Source: Fomes fomentarius (Eukaryota; Basidiomycota; Agaricomycetes; Polyporales; Polyporaceae). From it: a DNA stretch of 64,000 bases. The notes under the pieces were generated by a model. The model saw only the letters and a program-made list of their open reading frames with translations, searched no databases and was not told the DNA's origin. The stretch is taken from NCBI GenBank assembly GCA_022606135.1, contig JABYQN010000002.1, positions 2,790,001-2,854,000 of the forward strand, in the 5' to 3' direction. Made by a program: the position numbers and the translations under genes. Below are positions 33,681 through 46,454 of the stretch, piece by piece (positions within the stretch are counted from its first letter, which is position 1; every line of letters starts with the position of its first letter).

Positions 33681-36600
33681 ATGAACTCATCTTCCCTCGG
33701 TTCCGCTGACTTTGTGGTTGAGCCAGACCTCCAACCTCTCTACCCGACTCCTTCGCAGATCTCGGATCTGTTATCACCAAATGTCGGTCTCGCACCATCA
33801 CAGAAGGCAGAGCTTGTTGCGCACTGCTTAGTACGCGCATGCGTCTTTGCAGACATGTCGTTGCTCTCGTTCCTCCTCACCGATTCCCAAGCTCAGCAAT
33901 ACGTCGATCTCGCGAAGCAGGACGAGGACGGCCTTGGGTTGATCAGTATCACCATCCTCGGATTTGGATCCGAGTCTGAGCGGGACATAGAACGCGAGGA
34001 GTGTCTCAGATTACTAGTGTCGGAAGGGTGTGATGTCAATGTGGCAGATTACGGTATGTATATTGCTCGTCTGGACCGTTACTATGCCTCACAAACTCTT
34101 TGTAGCCGGATGGACCCCGCTGCACTATGCTTCCCTGCTTTCTCCCCCGACCCTGGTGTCATATCTACTCACACATGGATCGTCACCTCTTGCTCTCACC
34201 AAGCGCAACCTGACCGCACTAGACATTGTAACGGCACACTCTACTGTACCGGGAAGGGAAGATGTCGCTCTCCTGCTAGAAGAAGCCATGCGAGAAGCTG
34301 GGTGGAAGGGCGGACGTATGGAAGAACAACGGCGGATTTTCGAGAAGCGCATGCGGCGAATAGGAAAGCGAAGACACGTCCAAGAGAACATCGAGAAGGC
34401 CCTTGGCATTCCGCCGAGGTGGTGGGGCGACGAAGACATAGGCTTCTCCCTCGACATGGAGGACGACGGTGATGATGAAACACTTGATGACTCTACACTC
34501 GTAAGTCCATCTGGCCCTGAGCCATGTCGTGTCTCTCAGAGCGAGCTGCAGACGCCGCCGCCAGATTTCTCTTCCATGCTTGTCTTCTCACCGATGTCGC
34601 TACCTGATATCTTCCAATCCCTGATCACTGACTTCGTACCGTCCCTACGAAATGCCGAGCCCGCGAACGCGCTGTATATGCTTGCACGTTTCGCATGCCT
34701 GAACTGCGATCACAATTGGATTGAAGACCTAATCATAGGGGCGACTGACGCCATTGAAGATGTCTTCTTCGTAAGTCCTTTCGGAGTGAATTTGTCCATG
34801 GTCCTTGATTCGAGTTCTGCAGAGCCATGCAGAAGACCCAACATACTTGATCTTCTGGCTGTATAACACAACAGTCTGGTTGCATCTCATGCGATGTGAC
34901 AATGCTATCAGTAAGACTTGTGATGCCTTGGGTTCCCTGTCCCTCATTGAAGAGATCTTGAACTCGGTCTTCGGTAAGTTGTTCATGAAGCTTCATCATA
35001 CTCGTACACTGAATTCCAACGTAGTGTTTGTCATCCGATTCGCGGAAAGGAGAATAGACCAATTGCTAGACGCAGCACTGCTTGACTATTCACCTCTATC
35101 GAGCGAGTTCGACTCTATTCAGTTTGAAGGCGAATGGTCGTTATTCCGGTCGTTCGCATCTGGCAAGAAGAAGGCGAATGGGACAGCTTCCACTCCGACC
35201 TCGAAGGGCGGAGTGCCGATGTCGCCTACACAAGTGAGCCGACCTCCGTCACCAACTCCACAACCGTCAACCTCACCTCCAAATACTCGTGGATTCGCTT
35301 CGTTCCGGCAGACCTTCACCCGGGCACGAGGCGCGTCGTCAGCTACTCCCTTGCAATCATTATTCGCCGAATCCCAACCACCACCTTCGTCTCCCAAAGA
35401 CATTATCTCGTTCATGACCGCACTTCATTCGCTTCTCATACTTGCTGGTGTCAATCCTGCTCTCATCGTCCAGTTCTGGTCGCAAGTCATGTATTGGACT
35501 GCCTGTAAGTACCGTCATGTTGATTGTCTAGTATATCCCCTGATTGTTGCCAGGCGAGATATTCAATCGGGTCCTGACGCGCAAGAAGTACCTGTGCCGG
35601 TGAGTTAACAACCTCTATGGCACTTTTTCCTTGTTGCTGATAGACCTCCTTGTAGTTCACGTGCCGTTCAAATCAGTATGAACCTTGGGGTCATCGAGGA
35701 ATGGATAGGCAACATGGAGCTTCCGAAGAACATCGGCTCCCATTTTGCACCTGTTCATGACCTTCTGAACTGGCTACAGGTTTGTGGGCGCCGATGTGTG
35801 GATGTAAGAGCTAGCTGATGATTTGTGTAGTGTTTGTCCTCTATCACTGAGTTCCCAAATCTCATCGCGACAATCCAGACAATGAAGAACCTCAATCCTT
35901 TGCAGGTCTGTGGATACTGCTCACCTGAGATTCTCATTCGCTGAACCTGTTGCCAGATGCGCCGCGCGGTCCGGGATTACAAGTACGAAGTCAACGAGGG
36001 TCGCATGACCGAAGAGTGCAATCAGTATCTTCAGCAACTACAGAAGGATTGGGAGAGGCACCGCGTCAAGTTAGGAGTCGAGCAACTGCGCAAGGAGGTA
36101 CGCAGTCTCGTACCATGGTGGAAAAAACTCACGGGTCTTATGTTCAATAAGATCGGCGAGCGGGAGCGTGAGCGCGAAGACAGCAGCACATCCCCGTCCC
36201 TCCACGACGTGTCAATGAATTCCGAGGAGAAGTCGCTAGCATCGAGCATCGAATCCGCCGCCCAACGCTCCATAGACGCCCTTTTCGACCGGACACAGGA
36301 GAAGTTGCTCTGGGACCCCGCCAAGGCGCCAGATCCGCTCGGCGAGCTGCTCGACTCCCGACACATGCTTCCTCTGCTATTTCCCTCCGACCCCCGCATG
36401 CTCGGTGCCCTCCCAACGAAGCCAGCAAGTCTCGACGACGACAAGCGGACAAGCGTCCGCCTCAGCGTGGATGGCTCCAGCCGGAGCGTAAGCCGGGCGA
36501 GCTTCGGACATAGGGGCGCGATGGGGTGGCGATTCAGCAAGCAGCTGCGCGACATAGGACCGACAACGCTTCAATACGTCGATGGGAGCAGAGCTGCTGC

Positions 36601-36700
36601 GCGGTGGACAAGACCGCCACCGATGGAGCCGGAGCCGGAGGAAGAGGATGACAAACTTCCGCCCCTTACTCTGACGAGCCGGAGGAGGGCGGCGAGCTGA
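33681..36700 (+). CDS. Ankyrin repeat and dilute (DIL) domain protein
   Basis: Fungal protein combining ankyrin repeats with the dilute domain otherwise known from myosin-V cargo tails. The start is MNSSSLGSADFVVEPDLQPL. Ankyrin units are seen as EECLRLLVSEGCDVNVADYG, AGWTPLHYASLLSPPTLVSY and LTALDIVTAHSTVPGREDVA. A basic linker with RIFEKRMRRIGKRRHVQENI follows. The DIL region includes THLIFWLYNTTVWLHLMRC-like sequence (34840-34900), NPALIVQFWSQVMYWTACE, ISMNLGVIEEWIGNMELPKN and LQCLSSITEFPNLIATIQTM, then the family end MRRAVRDYKYEVNEGRM. The C-terminal tail is disordered and ends LTLTSRRRAAS. Six or more introns are implied. Similar domain order is known in fission yeast and other fungi; a role in polarised transport or septation is inferred only from the DIL domain. 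Confidence 0.85.
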
Positions 36701-37634
36701 AGGTCGATACTGCCGCCGTCCATCTGACGGCGCTCACCCGCGCGCCGTCTACACGGAGCAGAGGGCGGGCGAGCATGACCGGGGGGACGCCTATAGAGAG
36801 GGAGTCGTCCATGTCGACACTGGTGGGCTGACGAGCCCGAGGATTGTCTCTGTGGGTTGAGCGTTGCTTTCGAGGCTGTGGAACGGACTTGAATAATCGA
36901 ATATTGCTCTCGTGTTACACATGATGTATATATATAGATCCCGCTGCTGTTTATTGTCCATTCTTGCATACCCTCCCTGCTGGGATCATCCACCAGATGC
37001 TGCAGTTTGGGTGCCCCTTTCCAAAACCTAGGTCACGTCAGCCACGATCCTGACTACACACTGACAGGAAGGTCGCAAAGTTCTGACATGTGATCATGAC
37101 GCGTACTGCAAATCTCTAGTCGTCGACAAAATGTCCTTGTCTAGGCTGAGTCTCACTCAACTCAACCTTCAACCCGAAGTGCTGATTGGTGGATGAGATC
37201 GACCCGAATGCTCGAAACGGTTCCTGGTGGAGGGTATGTGGAGGAACTCGAAGGTTGGAGAGTGTCCCAACAGCGGCCATGGGCGTCATGTACATTTGTC
37301 AACTTGGTTGGAGTTGGTTCAAGACAAGCGCTATTCGACGGCGACTAGAGCACGAGTCTTTGCCCGTACGTCTTTGTTGGATGGTGCGCAAGACAGCTCT
37401 ACAATTACCAGGTTCGGCTGACTTGAATTCACACTAGGTCAGGATTCGTCTATTCCTCACTGTGTACTATAGGTCATCGGTCGGTAGTAGGCGGGCCGAC
37501 GGGCTGTGAAAGGAGTACTTAAGTTTCTCTCAGAGGCAAGTAGCCGGGAAATCGTTTTCGCGATTTCTTCCGCTCGCACTCAGTGAGCAGCCGATTAAAC
37601 CCATCGGCAAACGACCCTCTGGTGCGGTATTAGT
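36701..37634. other. Intergenic with dispersed repeat copy B
   Basis: About 930 bases. It contains the second copy of the dispersed repeat and a TATATATATAG tract near 36930. No intact gene was recognised. Confidence 0.5.
37175..37440 (+). repeat. Dispersed repeat, copy B
   Basis: This plus-strand segment shares ordered words with copy A at 6560-6735 (minus strand), starting with GATTGGTGGATGAGATCG at 37184-37201, then GAATGCTCGAAA, GGAGTTGG and TATTCGAC. The copies lie about 30 kb apart in opposite orientation and have diverged. No open frame, terminal inverted repeat or target duplication was seen, so it may be a relic of a non-autonomous element. Confidence 0.6.
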
Positions 37635-39518
37635 ATGTTTCGTATGTTCGCTAACCCTGTCGCCTCCGTGGCTAAACCGGCAACGCTGGTACTTCTTATC
37701 CGGAACGATCAAGCATCTTGGGGGCAGCAGGGGAGCGCACTTCCTTTGAGCGTCATCCAGAGTATAACGTGCTGACATGTGGACGACAGCTGAGCGAAGA
37801 AGGTTACGATGTGATGCTAGTGACCTATCCAGACCCAGCAGATGCTCTACAGTCCGGCCTCGCGGACATTAGCGCAAGGCTTGGTAGCGATACTGAGTGG
37901 GCCCTTCTGACCTATGGCCTTGAAAGCAAGACCCTCGCATTTGCCAGCCACCTGCTCGGAACCGCGAAGCTCAAGGCGCTGGCACACTACTGCCCCCAGA
38001 TCGAAAACGGGAGCAAACTAGTCCATGAGCTCGCCGATGGGTCCGTGGTTCCGTGAGTACCCTTCTCTCGTTTTCGACAAGGCGATTAAGCGACATCGTG
38101 ACTTGATCTGCAGTACTATATTCCACCTTGCCGCGAAGCAAGAGGCCCTGCATGCTTCTCTGCAGGCGATCGCGGAGGAGAAGGCTGCGGGGATTCCGAC
38201 TTCTCGCCCGCCGCCGGTGACCATCTTCACGTATCCCTTCGTTTCAGCCAGCCCCCCGTTCCCCTTCGAGGCCGGTCCCCCGATCGACCATGCGAGCGGA
38301 AAGATCACGACGATTGCGCCGCACCTGCGTTCTGCGAACAACTTGTCGTACACGCGGACGCTCGAGGTGCTTCGCAGGGAGCTCGGCCCTCATTACCCGC
38401 TTGAGAAGCTTTGGGAGAGGCACGCGTACTTCGTGAGTCCCTTTGAGGGTGGTTCCTTCGAGACATGCTTACTGAATTCTTCTCGCAGGAATTCGAGGTG
38501 AGGGATTCTACCAGTACGTTCTCGATCTAGTTCACCTATATGGAAATCCGTTCGTTGAGCCATGTTCGTCTCTTGCGATCTAGAGACAATGTCGACCATG
38601 GTGCGTAATAGATGTAGGATCTTCGGGCCGGCTCAATACCACGTCGGGTTGGATGCTTCACAGGTGTCGACCCCATACGTCAACCACGTTCCTACGATGA
38701 CCGGCGGGGTAGGCTACAAGGACCTCGCACGGTTTTACAAGGTCCGTATCTCGGGGCAATCTAGCCCGCCGTATGCAGCTAATGAGGTCGCCTCGTTATA
38801 GTATCACTTCGTCCGAGAGGATGTGAGTGTGCCTAGGTTCGAGACATTGCTCTAAAGATAGTGATCAGCAACAGGTCACACCTCCAGACTCCGAATTAAT
38901 CACAATTTCACGCACCAGTACGTCCTTCAGGATGGTTTTCTCGATCTCAACTGATTCCGGTATCTGTCAGTCGGCGCGGACAGAGTTATCGATGAGATGA
39001 TTTTCAAGTGCACTCACACGACCGTAAACCACGCAGCTTTCATGTCCGTTGAGAAGCGCTATTCTTACGGAGATATATTAGGAGATTGACTATTTCTTAC
39101 CGGGTATCAAACCTACGGGGAAGCCCTTGGAGATTGCGCTTGTCGGGGTAGTCGCATTCCGGGGCGACAAGCTGACTTTCGAGTGAGTATATGAGATTCA
39201 GTCACATGCTTGCAATAAGGTTATAATCGATGTTATCTCAGGCACATGTATGTTGGGCACGTCGACCGTGCTCGCGAGGGCTACTGACCGGTTTGTTCAG
39301 CTATTGGGATCAGGCTTCTCTTCTCGTGCAGGTCAGTATTCCAAGCTCGAAGACGCTGATTCTACTCACTCAAACATTGATAGCTTGGGCTATTGGAGCC
39401 GGGGACGCTGCCTATCGCAGGCGTCGAAGTCGCGCGGAAGGTGGTTGACCCGTTTGGTCGGCCGAGCAACATACTATTGGCGCGGTGGAAGGAGAGCGAG
39501 GGTCGGCCAGTTGACTGA
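37635..39518 (+). CDS. Carboxymethylenebutenolidase-like protein with SnoaL-like C-terminal domain
   Basis: The N-terminal half looks like a dienelactone-hydrolase-type alpha/beta protein (LSEEGYDVMLVTYPDPADAL, WALLTYGLESKTLAFASHLL, LKALAHYCPQIENG), with Cys/Asp/His catalysis expected for the family but not all residues identified here. The C-terminal half has a SnoaL/NTF2-like part (PYVNHVPTMTGGVGYKDLAR, ISRTVGADRVIDEMIFKCTH, GKPLEIALVGVVAFRGDKLT, YWDQASLLVQ, VVDPFGRPSN) and ends EGRPVD. At least eight exons are implied. The start at 37635 (MFRMFANPVASVAKPATLVL) is tentative: joining it to LSEEGYDV needs a 38-base intron, short for this genome, or else a frameshift exists between 37750 and 37790. 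Substrate is unknown. Confidence 0.75.
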
Positions 39519-40064
39519 ACACAGCGGGGCCTAGGTTGAGCAATTTGTGTTGCCTATGGAAGCGTTACAGCATTGCGCAGAAGCCTAGTAGTATGTGTGA
39601 ATGCGCAGCCGTCAGTGACTGCGGCTATCTAGCGCGTGCCGCGATCTTGAGGGCGAGGCGGTGAGTGGCTCGCCTTGCCGCAGTCGTGCGCACTGCGCAG
39701 GGTCGCTATAGGAAGAGAAAATAAGTATTCGAATCGCAGAGGGACTCAAGCTTGACAAGAGGCGATGGCCTGCGTGCTACTACATGTTCAGTGCGCGTAC
39801 ATACACTCAGGCTAACGACGTCATAACCACAACTTGTCTGGTACAAGCGAGGATACGCGCGGGCGTCTGCGCGTGGTCGGCGCATTGACGAGGCTATACA
39901 TGGCCATGGCCGTGCGGTGGCAATGGGATGTGCCAAGTCGCCATGGCCGCTGGCATGTGTCATTTATTCCCTCGCCCAAGTGCCTCTCTGCCATAATCTC
40001 TTCCTAATACCCCCCACCTCTTTCTTGCCCTCTTACCGTTCTACCTCTCTACCTAACGATCATA
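39519..40064. other. Intergenic, no gene seen
   Basis: About 545 bases. A partly palindromic region lies at about 39600-39700, with GACTGCGGC and GCCGCAGTC arms and the word TGCGCAG repeated three times. It may be a terminator or promoter structure. The 100 bases before 40065 are CT-rich, as expected for a fungal leader. Confidence 0.45.
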
Positions 40065-42160
40065 ATGGCATCCATCCCTAATGCCCCCCACCACGATCAC
40101 GATCCATCCGACTCAGATTCCAAGCCGCTGCTTGATCATGGCAATACTCAAGCCGGAAACTCGCATGAGTTCCATAATCCCGTCTATCAGCCCGAACACA
40201 GATACAGCTACACCGATGAGAACTTCAACCGCTATCCAAGCGGTCCAGGAGAGTCACAGGCCAAGCTTGATGAACCTTTCACGCCGAAACCTGAAGAGTA
40301 CAGCAAACCGCAGGAATATGCACGCCAGACGCGATACGAGGACATGGGTGCGTAATTGGTGCATATTCTTCAGTAAATGCATTCTCAAAGCATCCCTTGA
40401 CAATAGACTACGCAGAAGAGCCATTCACGGTCCCTGCAGCAAAGTCGCGAGACTATACGAACCAGAAGCCCAACATGCTCAAGCGTTATTTCGGCCTCTA
40501 CCCCTTGGAACAGCGGATAGACGACAAGAGACGTGGTGTTGGTGTGCAGAGGTTCCCCATAGCATGTGTGTATGCATCTTCCCTACGTGTGGCCTGGGAC
40601 TTATTCATGAGCGTAGCTTGGTTATTGTCCGCAATAATGCTTGGAGTTCTCATCTACGAGCTAGTGACAAACTCGAAGGCACAGGGGTCGCCGTTCTCGT
40701 TCAAGGTATGGCGGTGTCGCGTGGGCACCTCTTCACGGAACTGACGTGCTGTGTAGCCCGTCGTGAACCCGATGTTGGGACCCTCATCGTCGGCTCTGAT
40801 CCAATTAGGTGCACGGTTCCCTCCTTGCATGAAGAACGTAGCGGACTTCCCCATCACAACCTCAGTTCCTTGTTTGTACCTTTAGCGCGATACTATTGCG
40901 TAGTTGCGACTGACATATGATTGCACGCACCCTCTAGGTCTGAACAACACCGCCAATCCACCCACGCAACTGTGTTCAGTTGAAGACATATGTGGGTTCG
41001 GAGGGTTCCACAATGAGGCACCAGATCAGTCGTTCAGGTGCGATGATTCCAATTAAATTATGTGACAGTGGCTCAATAGAATATAAACAGATTCGTTACG
41101 CCTATATTCCTTCATGCCGGCTTGATACACTTCCTCCTCAACATCCTGGCGCAAATGACGGTATCTGCGCAGGTGAATATCTCCCGTCATCGCGAGATCA
41201 CAAGATAGATACTCATGGAACGTCAGGCCGAACGGGAAATGGGATCTATCGCCTTCCTCATTCTCTACTTCGCTGCTGGTATCTTTGGGTACGCCACATC
41301 CGTTTGTTGATACCACGCAACGCTCATCACCATGTGCAGGAACGTGCTGGGTGGCAACTTCTCCTTGGTTGGTGCACCATCGGTCGGTGCCAGTGGCGCA
41401 ATTTTCGGGACCGTAGCAGTCAGTACACGACCTGATTATTGTTCAAAGTCGTTGTTGACAGCTCTTGAACACTCCCTCCAGGTTGCATGGGTAGATTTGT
41501 TTGCACACTGGAGATATCAGTGGCAGCCAGGCAAGAAGGTGAGGTCTGCACAACAACTGCGGCAGACTGAGTGCTGACAATTGTTGAACAGCTCGTGTTC
41601 ATGATCATTGAGTTGGTCATCGGTATCGCGATCGGATTCATCCCTTGTGAGTGGTGGTCAATATTCTTCAACCAATGGTATCGACTGAGCATGGCTATGC
41701 TAGATGTCGACAACTTCGCTCACATTGGCGGCCTCCTAATGGGACTTCTTGTGGCGATGGTCCTCTACCCAATCATCAGCCCTTCCGCCCGTCACCGCAC
41801 TATTGTGATCGCTCTTCGACTCATCGCCGCTCCTATTGCCATTGTGTTGTTCGTGGTTCTTGTTCGCAATTTCTACAAGTCCGATCCCTACGCAGGTAAG
41901 TGCCCCACAACCTTCTCAATCGATGTATATCTATCTGACTGTGCTCAAAATAGCGTGCACATGGTGCCGATACCTCTCTTGTATCCCGTCAAACCTCAAC
42001 AATCACTGCAAAGGGTTAGTATCTTGGATGTTAGTGCGTTGCTCATATGATCTTACGAGTTTTTGTTTCTTGCTTTGTGTGTGCGTCGTCTGCAATCTGG
42101 ATATTCAGGACGGGTGGGTTGCCAAGCTTTCAACTCGAAGTCCGTAATGCTGACTTTTGA
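40065..42160 (+). CDS. Rhomboid family intramembrane serine protease
   Basis: Membrane protease that cuts substrates within their transmembrane segment. The start MASIPNAPHHDHDPSDSDSK opens a cytosolic tail. The first membrane helix is WDLFMSVAWLLSAIMLGVLI, followed by a cysteine-containing loop (VPCLNNTANPPTQLCSVEDI). Catalytic Ser is in SVGASGAIFG and catalytic His in YVDNFAHIGGLLMGLLVAMV; the first-core-helix motif FVTPIFLHAGLIHFLLNILA carries the conserved His/Asn oxyanion residues. It ends with CTWCRYLSCIPSNLNNHCKG, then a proposed last exon 42109-42160 giving TGGLPSF. About nine exons. An alternative acceptor at 42171 would give a different tail, so the C-terminus is uncertain. Plasma-membrane or Golgi rather than mitochondrial location is likely, as no presequence is seen. 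Confidence 0.88.
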
Positions 42161-42820
42161 CATTGTATTTAGGCTACTCAACTGGTTCATCAACCATCTA
42201 GTCATCACGCCTGCGTCTCTTCTGCTGGGATACCCAGGTGTTAGCGTAGTGTACACATCTTCTCTCCACAGACAAATCGGACTCATTAGTTAGCTCATGT
42301 CGCGCAATCATTGCTTTCCTTTGTTTCGTTTCAATCACTAGTAGCTCGGACACTGCCTGTGTGCACACCCCAAGGACTAACAATCAAGCAAGTCGAATAG
42401 ATGATCATCTAAATAGATTAATTGTCAAGGTTAGGCGTATGCCGCTTTTCGGCGCCTATAACAGAAGATCCCCATCCCTACCAAGTACATATGACATACA
42501 AGCACTTTGCTTTGAGCCGCTACAGCCGCTATCCCTTCACTCACGCTGCATAGGTCTTGGCAGTCTGGAACGTACGCTGCTGGACGTCTGAAATCTGGTT
42601 CAACCTCGAGGCACCCCAGCACTGGACGGATCACACGAGGAGGTAAAGGGGGACACAACGGTGGAGAAGGCACTTATTCGACGCGCTCAACTGTTCGTGC
42701 TGTACAGTCTGTTTGCTTTCTCCGTGCGACACAGAGGATTTACTCCCTGCTCCATACGTCCCATGCTGCGTGGACGTCTATGAGGCACTATTCAACTCCT
42801 ACCATCACAGCAAAGACGTC
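42161..42820. other. Intergenic, no g
   Basis: About 660 bases between the rhomboid stop and the Cas1p-like gene. No supportable gene or RNA was found; a CTAG-rich patch near 42395-42425 is the only distinctive sequence. Confidence 0.45.
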
Positions 42821-45713
42821 ATGCCTCCGAAGCGCTTGCAGTTCTCCCTCAATCCTCTATGGCCGCACTATCTGTCCTGGGCATGCGTAGGGATAGCGGT
42901 CGTATTTGGCTTCCTGCGATTTGGGCTCGTTGGTATGTGGGTCTCTCTCTGTGAGCCTATGGAAGCGAGCTGACGGATGGTTAGACCGAACGGATCCATT
43001 ACATTGTAACGCTCTACTTACGGAGGGTCGATGGTTGGATACGAAGTTCGGGAATTGGCAGCCAGACGGTGCGTAGTATCACTGCCATGCCCTACCGTCT
43101 GTTGTGAATGATTATGGATGCGGTCGTAGGTTGCATGATGCACCAGTACCAACCGAAGGACGTGACGGCGTGCATGAAGGCAAGGCGCGTCATCTTTGTA
43201 GGGGATTCCGTCACTCGACAGTTATACTTCCAATTCGTACATCTCGTCGACAAGACACTGCCCTCAGGTCCTCCGGACGACGACCACAAGCATGCGAACT
43301 ATACCTACACCTCTGCCTCGTCCGATATCCAGCTACAATTCTACTGGGACCCATTTATGAACTCAAGCTATACCCACGAACTGCTGCGCCCACTAGCATT
43401 GCATACCCGCTCAGATCCGCCCGCGCTGCTGGTCCTGGGCTCCGGACTATGGTACCTCCGCTACTCAGAATCCGGTGGCCTCTCAGCATGGGAAGCCACG
43501 ATAGAAGTCACACTCGCCGCCATCTCACGAGCCCATCCGCCACTTGCGGACAAAGTCATCGTCCTCCCCGTCGAGGATGTTGTGCCCTCGAAGCTGTCAC
43601 ACGACCGCGCCGCGTCGATGCATGCGTCAGACATCGACGCGATGAACTCGGACCTCCTGCACAGAATCCAGCCGCCCGCGGTCCACGACCCGTTTTCGTT
43701 CCTCCCCATGCCTGCGGGACGCCCGGTGGGCCTCCCCGTCTCGCTTCCGTTAGTGTTGAACCATATGCTGCACCCGTCGCAGACAGAGGATGGCCTGCAC
43801 TTCTCTGACCGCATCGTGAGTATGCAGGCGCAGGTGCTGCTGAACTTGGGGTGCAACGACGTGTTGGCGAAGAGATTCCCGATGGACAAGACATGTTGCC
43901 GGTCATATCCCACTCCTGCGCCGTTGCATCTGCTGTTGCTGGCAGGCGTGGTTCTTTGGGGACCGATTAACTGGCTTCTAGCACGCCGATTGAGTGCGTG
44001 TCCCCGGTTTGGACATAGTTATTCCGGACTGACGCACTTTTAGGTCCCCGATCGTCTGGCCTCGCGCTGATCAGGGACGAAGAGGTTCCGGCACTGGTCG
44101 TTAGCTTGGCGTCTGCCATGGTATTTTTGGCGGACCGGACTGGCTACTGGCTCAAAGAGCAGAAGCAGTTCGATCCGTGGACGTTCGCCTTCCTCACGCT
44201 CCTCACTTTGGCCCTTGGCTTGTCCACAGTCACCCGCGCGGACAATGATCTAGGTTTCCTCAACCGAGAGCAGACCGATGAATGGAAGGGCTGGATGCAA
44301 AGTCAGTTCTCACCCAAATCCTACTCTCTCCTGTCCAGAGCTCACCCCAATTCTCCCAGTCGCCATCTTGATCTATCATTACACCGGCGCGTCAAAGATC
44401 TCAGGCATCTATAACCCTATCCGCGTCCTTGTCGCCGCCTACCTGTTTATGACAGGCTACGGGCACACGACGTTCTACGTAAAGAAAGCCGACTTCGGCC
44501 TTCTGCGAGTCGCCCAAGTATGTTTATGTCTTTCTTTGGTTGGTTGCCCCTTGATCACTCATACTCATCGCTGTCGTTGCAGGTGATGATCCGGCTCAAT
44601 TTACTCACACTGCTTCTTGCCTACACCATGAACACCGATTACCTATTCTACTACTTCGCACCCCTGGTGTCTCATTGGTACCTCATCATCTACGCGACCA
44701 TGGCTATTGGCTCGCAGTACAACGATCGCACTCCCTTTCTTCTCGCCAAGATATTCTTCTCCATGGCAGTCATGACATCATTCATGAGCCAACCATGGTT
44801 GCTCGAAACGCTCTTTGACTTCTTGCGGCGCTTTTGCAACATTCACTGGTCAGCCCGCGAATGGGCCTTCCGCGTCGATCTAGACCTCTGGATCGTCTAT
44901 TTCGGCATGCTCACCGCCCTCGCCGTCATCAAGATTCGCGAGCACCGCTTGACGGACCACCCTAGGTGGCAGGTGGTCGTCAATGGCGCTGCTGGACTTT
45001 CTGCCGTCGTGTTGCTCTGGTTCTTCGCCTTCGAGCTGTCCCAGCCGGACAAGTTCGCTTATAACCTCTGGCACCCGTACGTGTCCTTCCTGCCTATTGG
45101 AGCGTTCGTCGTGTTGCGAAACGCCAACGCGATCCTACGCTCGGGGTCCTCACGTATATTCGCATTCATCGGCACATGCTCCCTCGAGACCTTCATCATC
45201 CAATACCATCTGTGGCTCGCAGGAGACACCAAGGGTATTCTCAAGGTCATACCCGGTCGCCATTCGCGACTACTCAACCTGCTCCTAACCACGATCATCT
45301 TCATCTACGTGTCACACCTAGTCGCGAAAGCTACCGGAGAGATCACGAACTGGATATGCGGGCACACGAAGAACCAGTCGTTGCCAATGAATCAACAGAA
45401 TGCGTCTTCCTCAAGGCGATCAGAGGCGCCACAACCTCAGTCCGAGGAAGGTCAGGAAGTTCTCTTCATGGTCCCTCAGGATGAGGAGGAGGAGCGGAAG
45501 GATCGTGATGGTAATCCTCTCCCACGCGAACCAGACACTCCAGCACGACCGCGTCGCTGGATAGACCGTTTGGCAGAGGGCTCTTCGTCGCAACCTTCCC
45601 CTGGATTCCGGGTGTGGTATGGCGACTCGGAGTGGAAGCCAGGATTGACAACGAAGTTACTGATCGGGGTAGGAGGAATGTGGTTGCTCAACATCATGTG
45701 GCCTCGACCATAG
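42821..45713 (+). CDS. CAS1: Cas1p-type polysaccharide O-acetyltransferase (not CRISPR Cas1)
   Basis: Multi-pass Golgi protein related to Cryptococcus Cas1p, needed for O-acetylation of capsule glucuronoxylomannan, and to plant/animal CASD1. The start [20 protein letters not shown] runs into a signal-anchor helix ([17 protein letters not shown]). A lumenal PC-esterase domain follows with the nucleophile motif [11 protein letters not shown] and the Asp-His pair in TEDGLHFSD. The C-terminal half is the acyltransferase membrane domain with about ten helices, for example [40 protein letters not shown] and [20 protein letters not shown]. The tail is hydrophilic and a final helix reads [16 protein letters not shown]. 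Five introns or so. Substrate in this fungus is inferred to be a cell-wall or secreted glycan. Confidence 0.93.
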
Positions 45714-46454
45714 AACGGATCAGACGTCCGCTGCTCTTTGCTTGACCATAGAATAGTCTCCTCTCACAATGCGTCGAAATTTGCATGTCATGGACACACG
45801 TTGATATGCGTAGTAATATACCATTCGCTTCATTGTAATAGCTTACTACTGCAAGTAGACTACATACAAGTTTCTAGCGACATGAACCCGTCACTGGCCA
45901 TATCTGTGGTGGAGGATGTCAGCTTCGATACCCAGACAGCGTGATCCACAAGAAGGAACGTCAGTATTAGCATGGTAATGATCGTCAGTCCTCGTCCTTT
46001 AGACGAGATCAGGACTTGACTCTATGTTATTCATCATTCGAAAAGGCGGAAGTGGCACTCACCACCGACAAATGCATGAAGCACCTTATGGAAAATGGGT
46101 ATCAGTATCAAAGTCGAAGCAAGATGACGAGAACTCAGAAATTTGGGTATATGATCTACGTTCATCAGCCCGTGGGCTTCGAAGTAGCGATTCATGTTCT
46201 CTCGTCACAGCACAAGTACACAGAAGAAGCACTCACTGCTGCAAGAGGTCTCGTCCCTAGGAAACGTCAACCAAGAGTGACACCGACAAGGCAAAAAAAG
46301 TTCGCTTTTACGCGTCTAGCACGTGATCTGTTCAGGGCAGGTAAAGATGGGAATCGCGTATGCTTCTTGTCGGCACCGGCGTCTTGCTTCTCTGTTCCGT
46401 TTCGTCGAGTCTGCGTCTTCTACTATTGCCTCCATCCTTTCGCCCCACCACACA
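45714..46454. other. Intergenic; possible unresolved minus-strand gene
   Basis: About 740 bases. The minus strand has an ATG at 46435-46433 followed by MEAIVEDADSTKRNREARRR, two good donors GTGAGTG (near 46233 and 46058), and an open tail near 45880-45990 (for example VDHAVWVSKLTSSTTDMASD). This resembles a small gene with many introns, divergent from STS1 with only about 19 bases between start codons. A single consistent splice model could not be built, so it is not called as a gene. Confidence 0.3.

Noticed and set aside
43104..43808. 234-codon plus-strand frame overlapping the Cas1p-like gene.
   Set aside because: It is a shifted-frame shadow of the PC-esterase exon, Arg/Pro-rich and without motifs.
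42821..45713. The name Cas1 could suggest a CRISPR system.
   Set aside because: This is the fungal Cas1p acyltransferase family (PC-esterase plus membrane domain); no CRISPR repeats or nuclease motifs are present.
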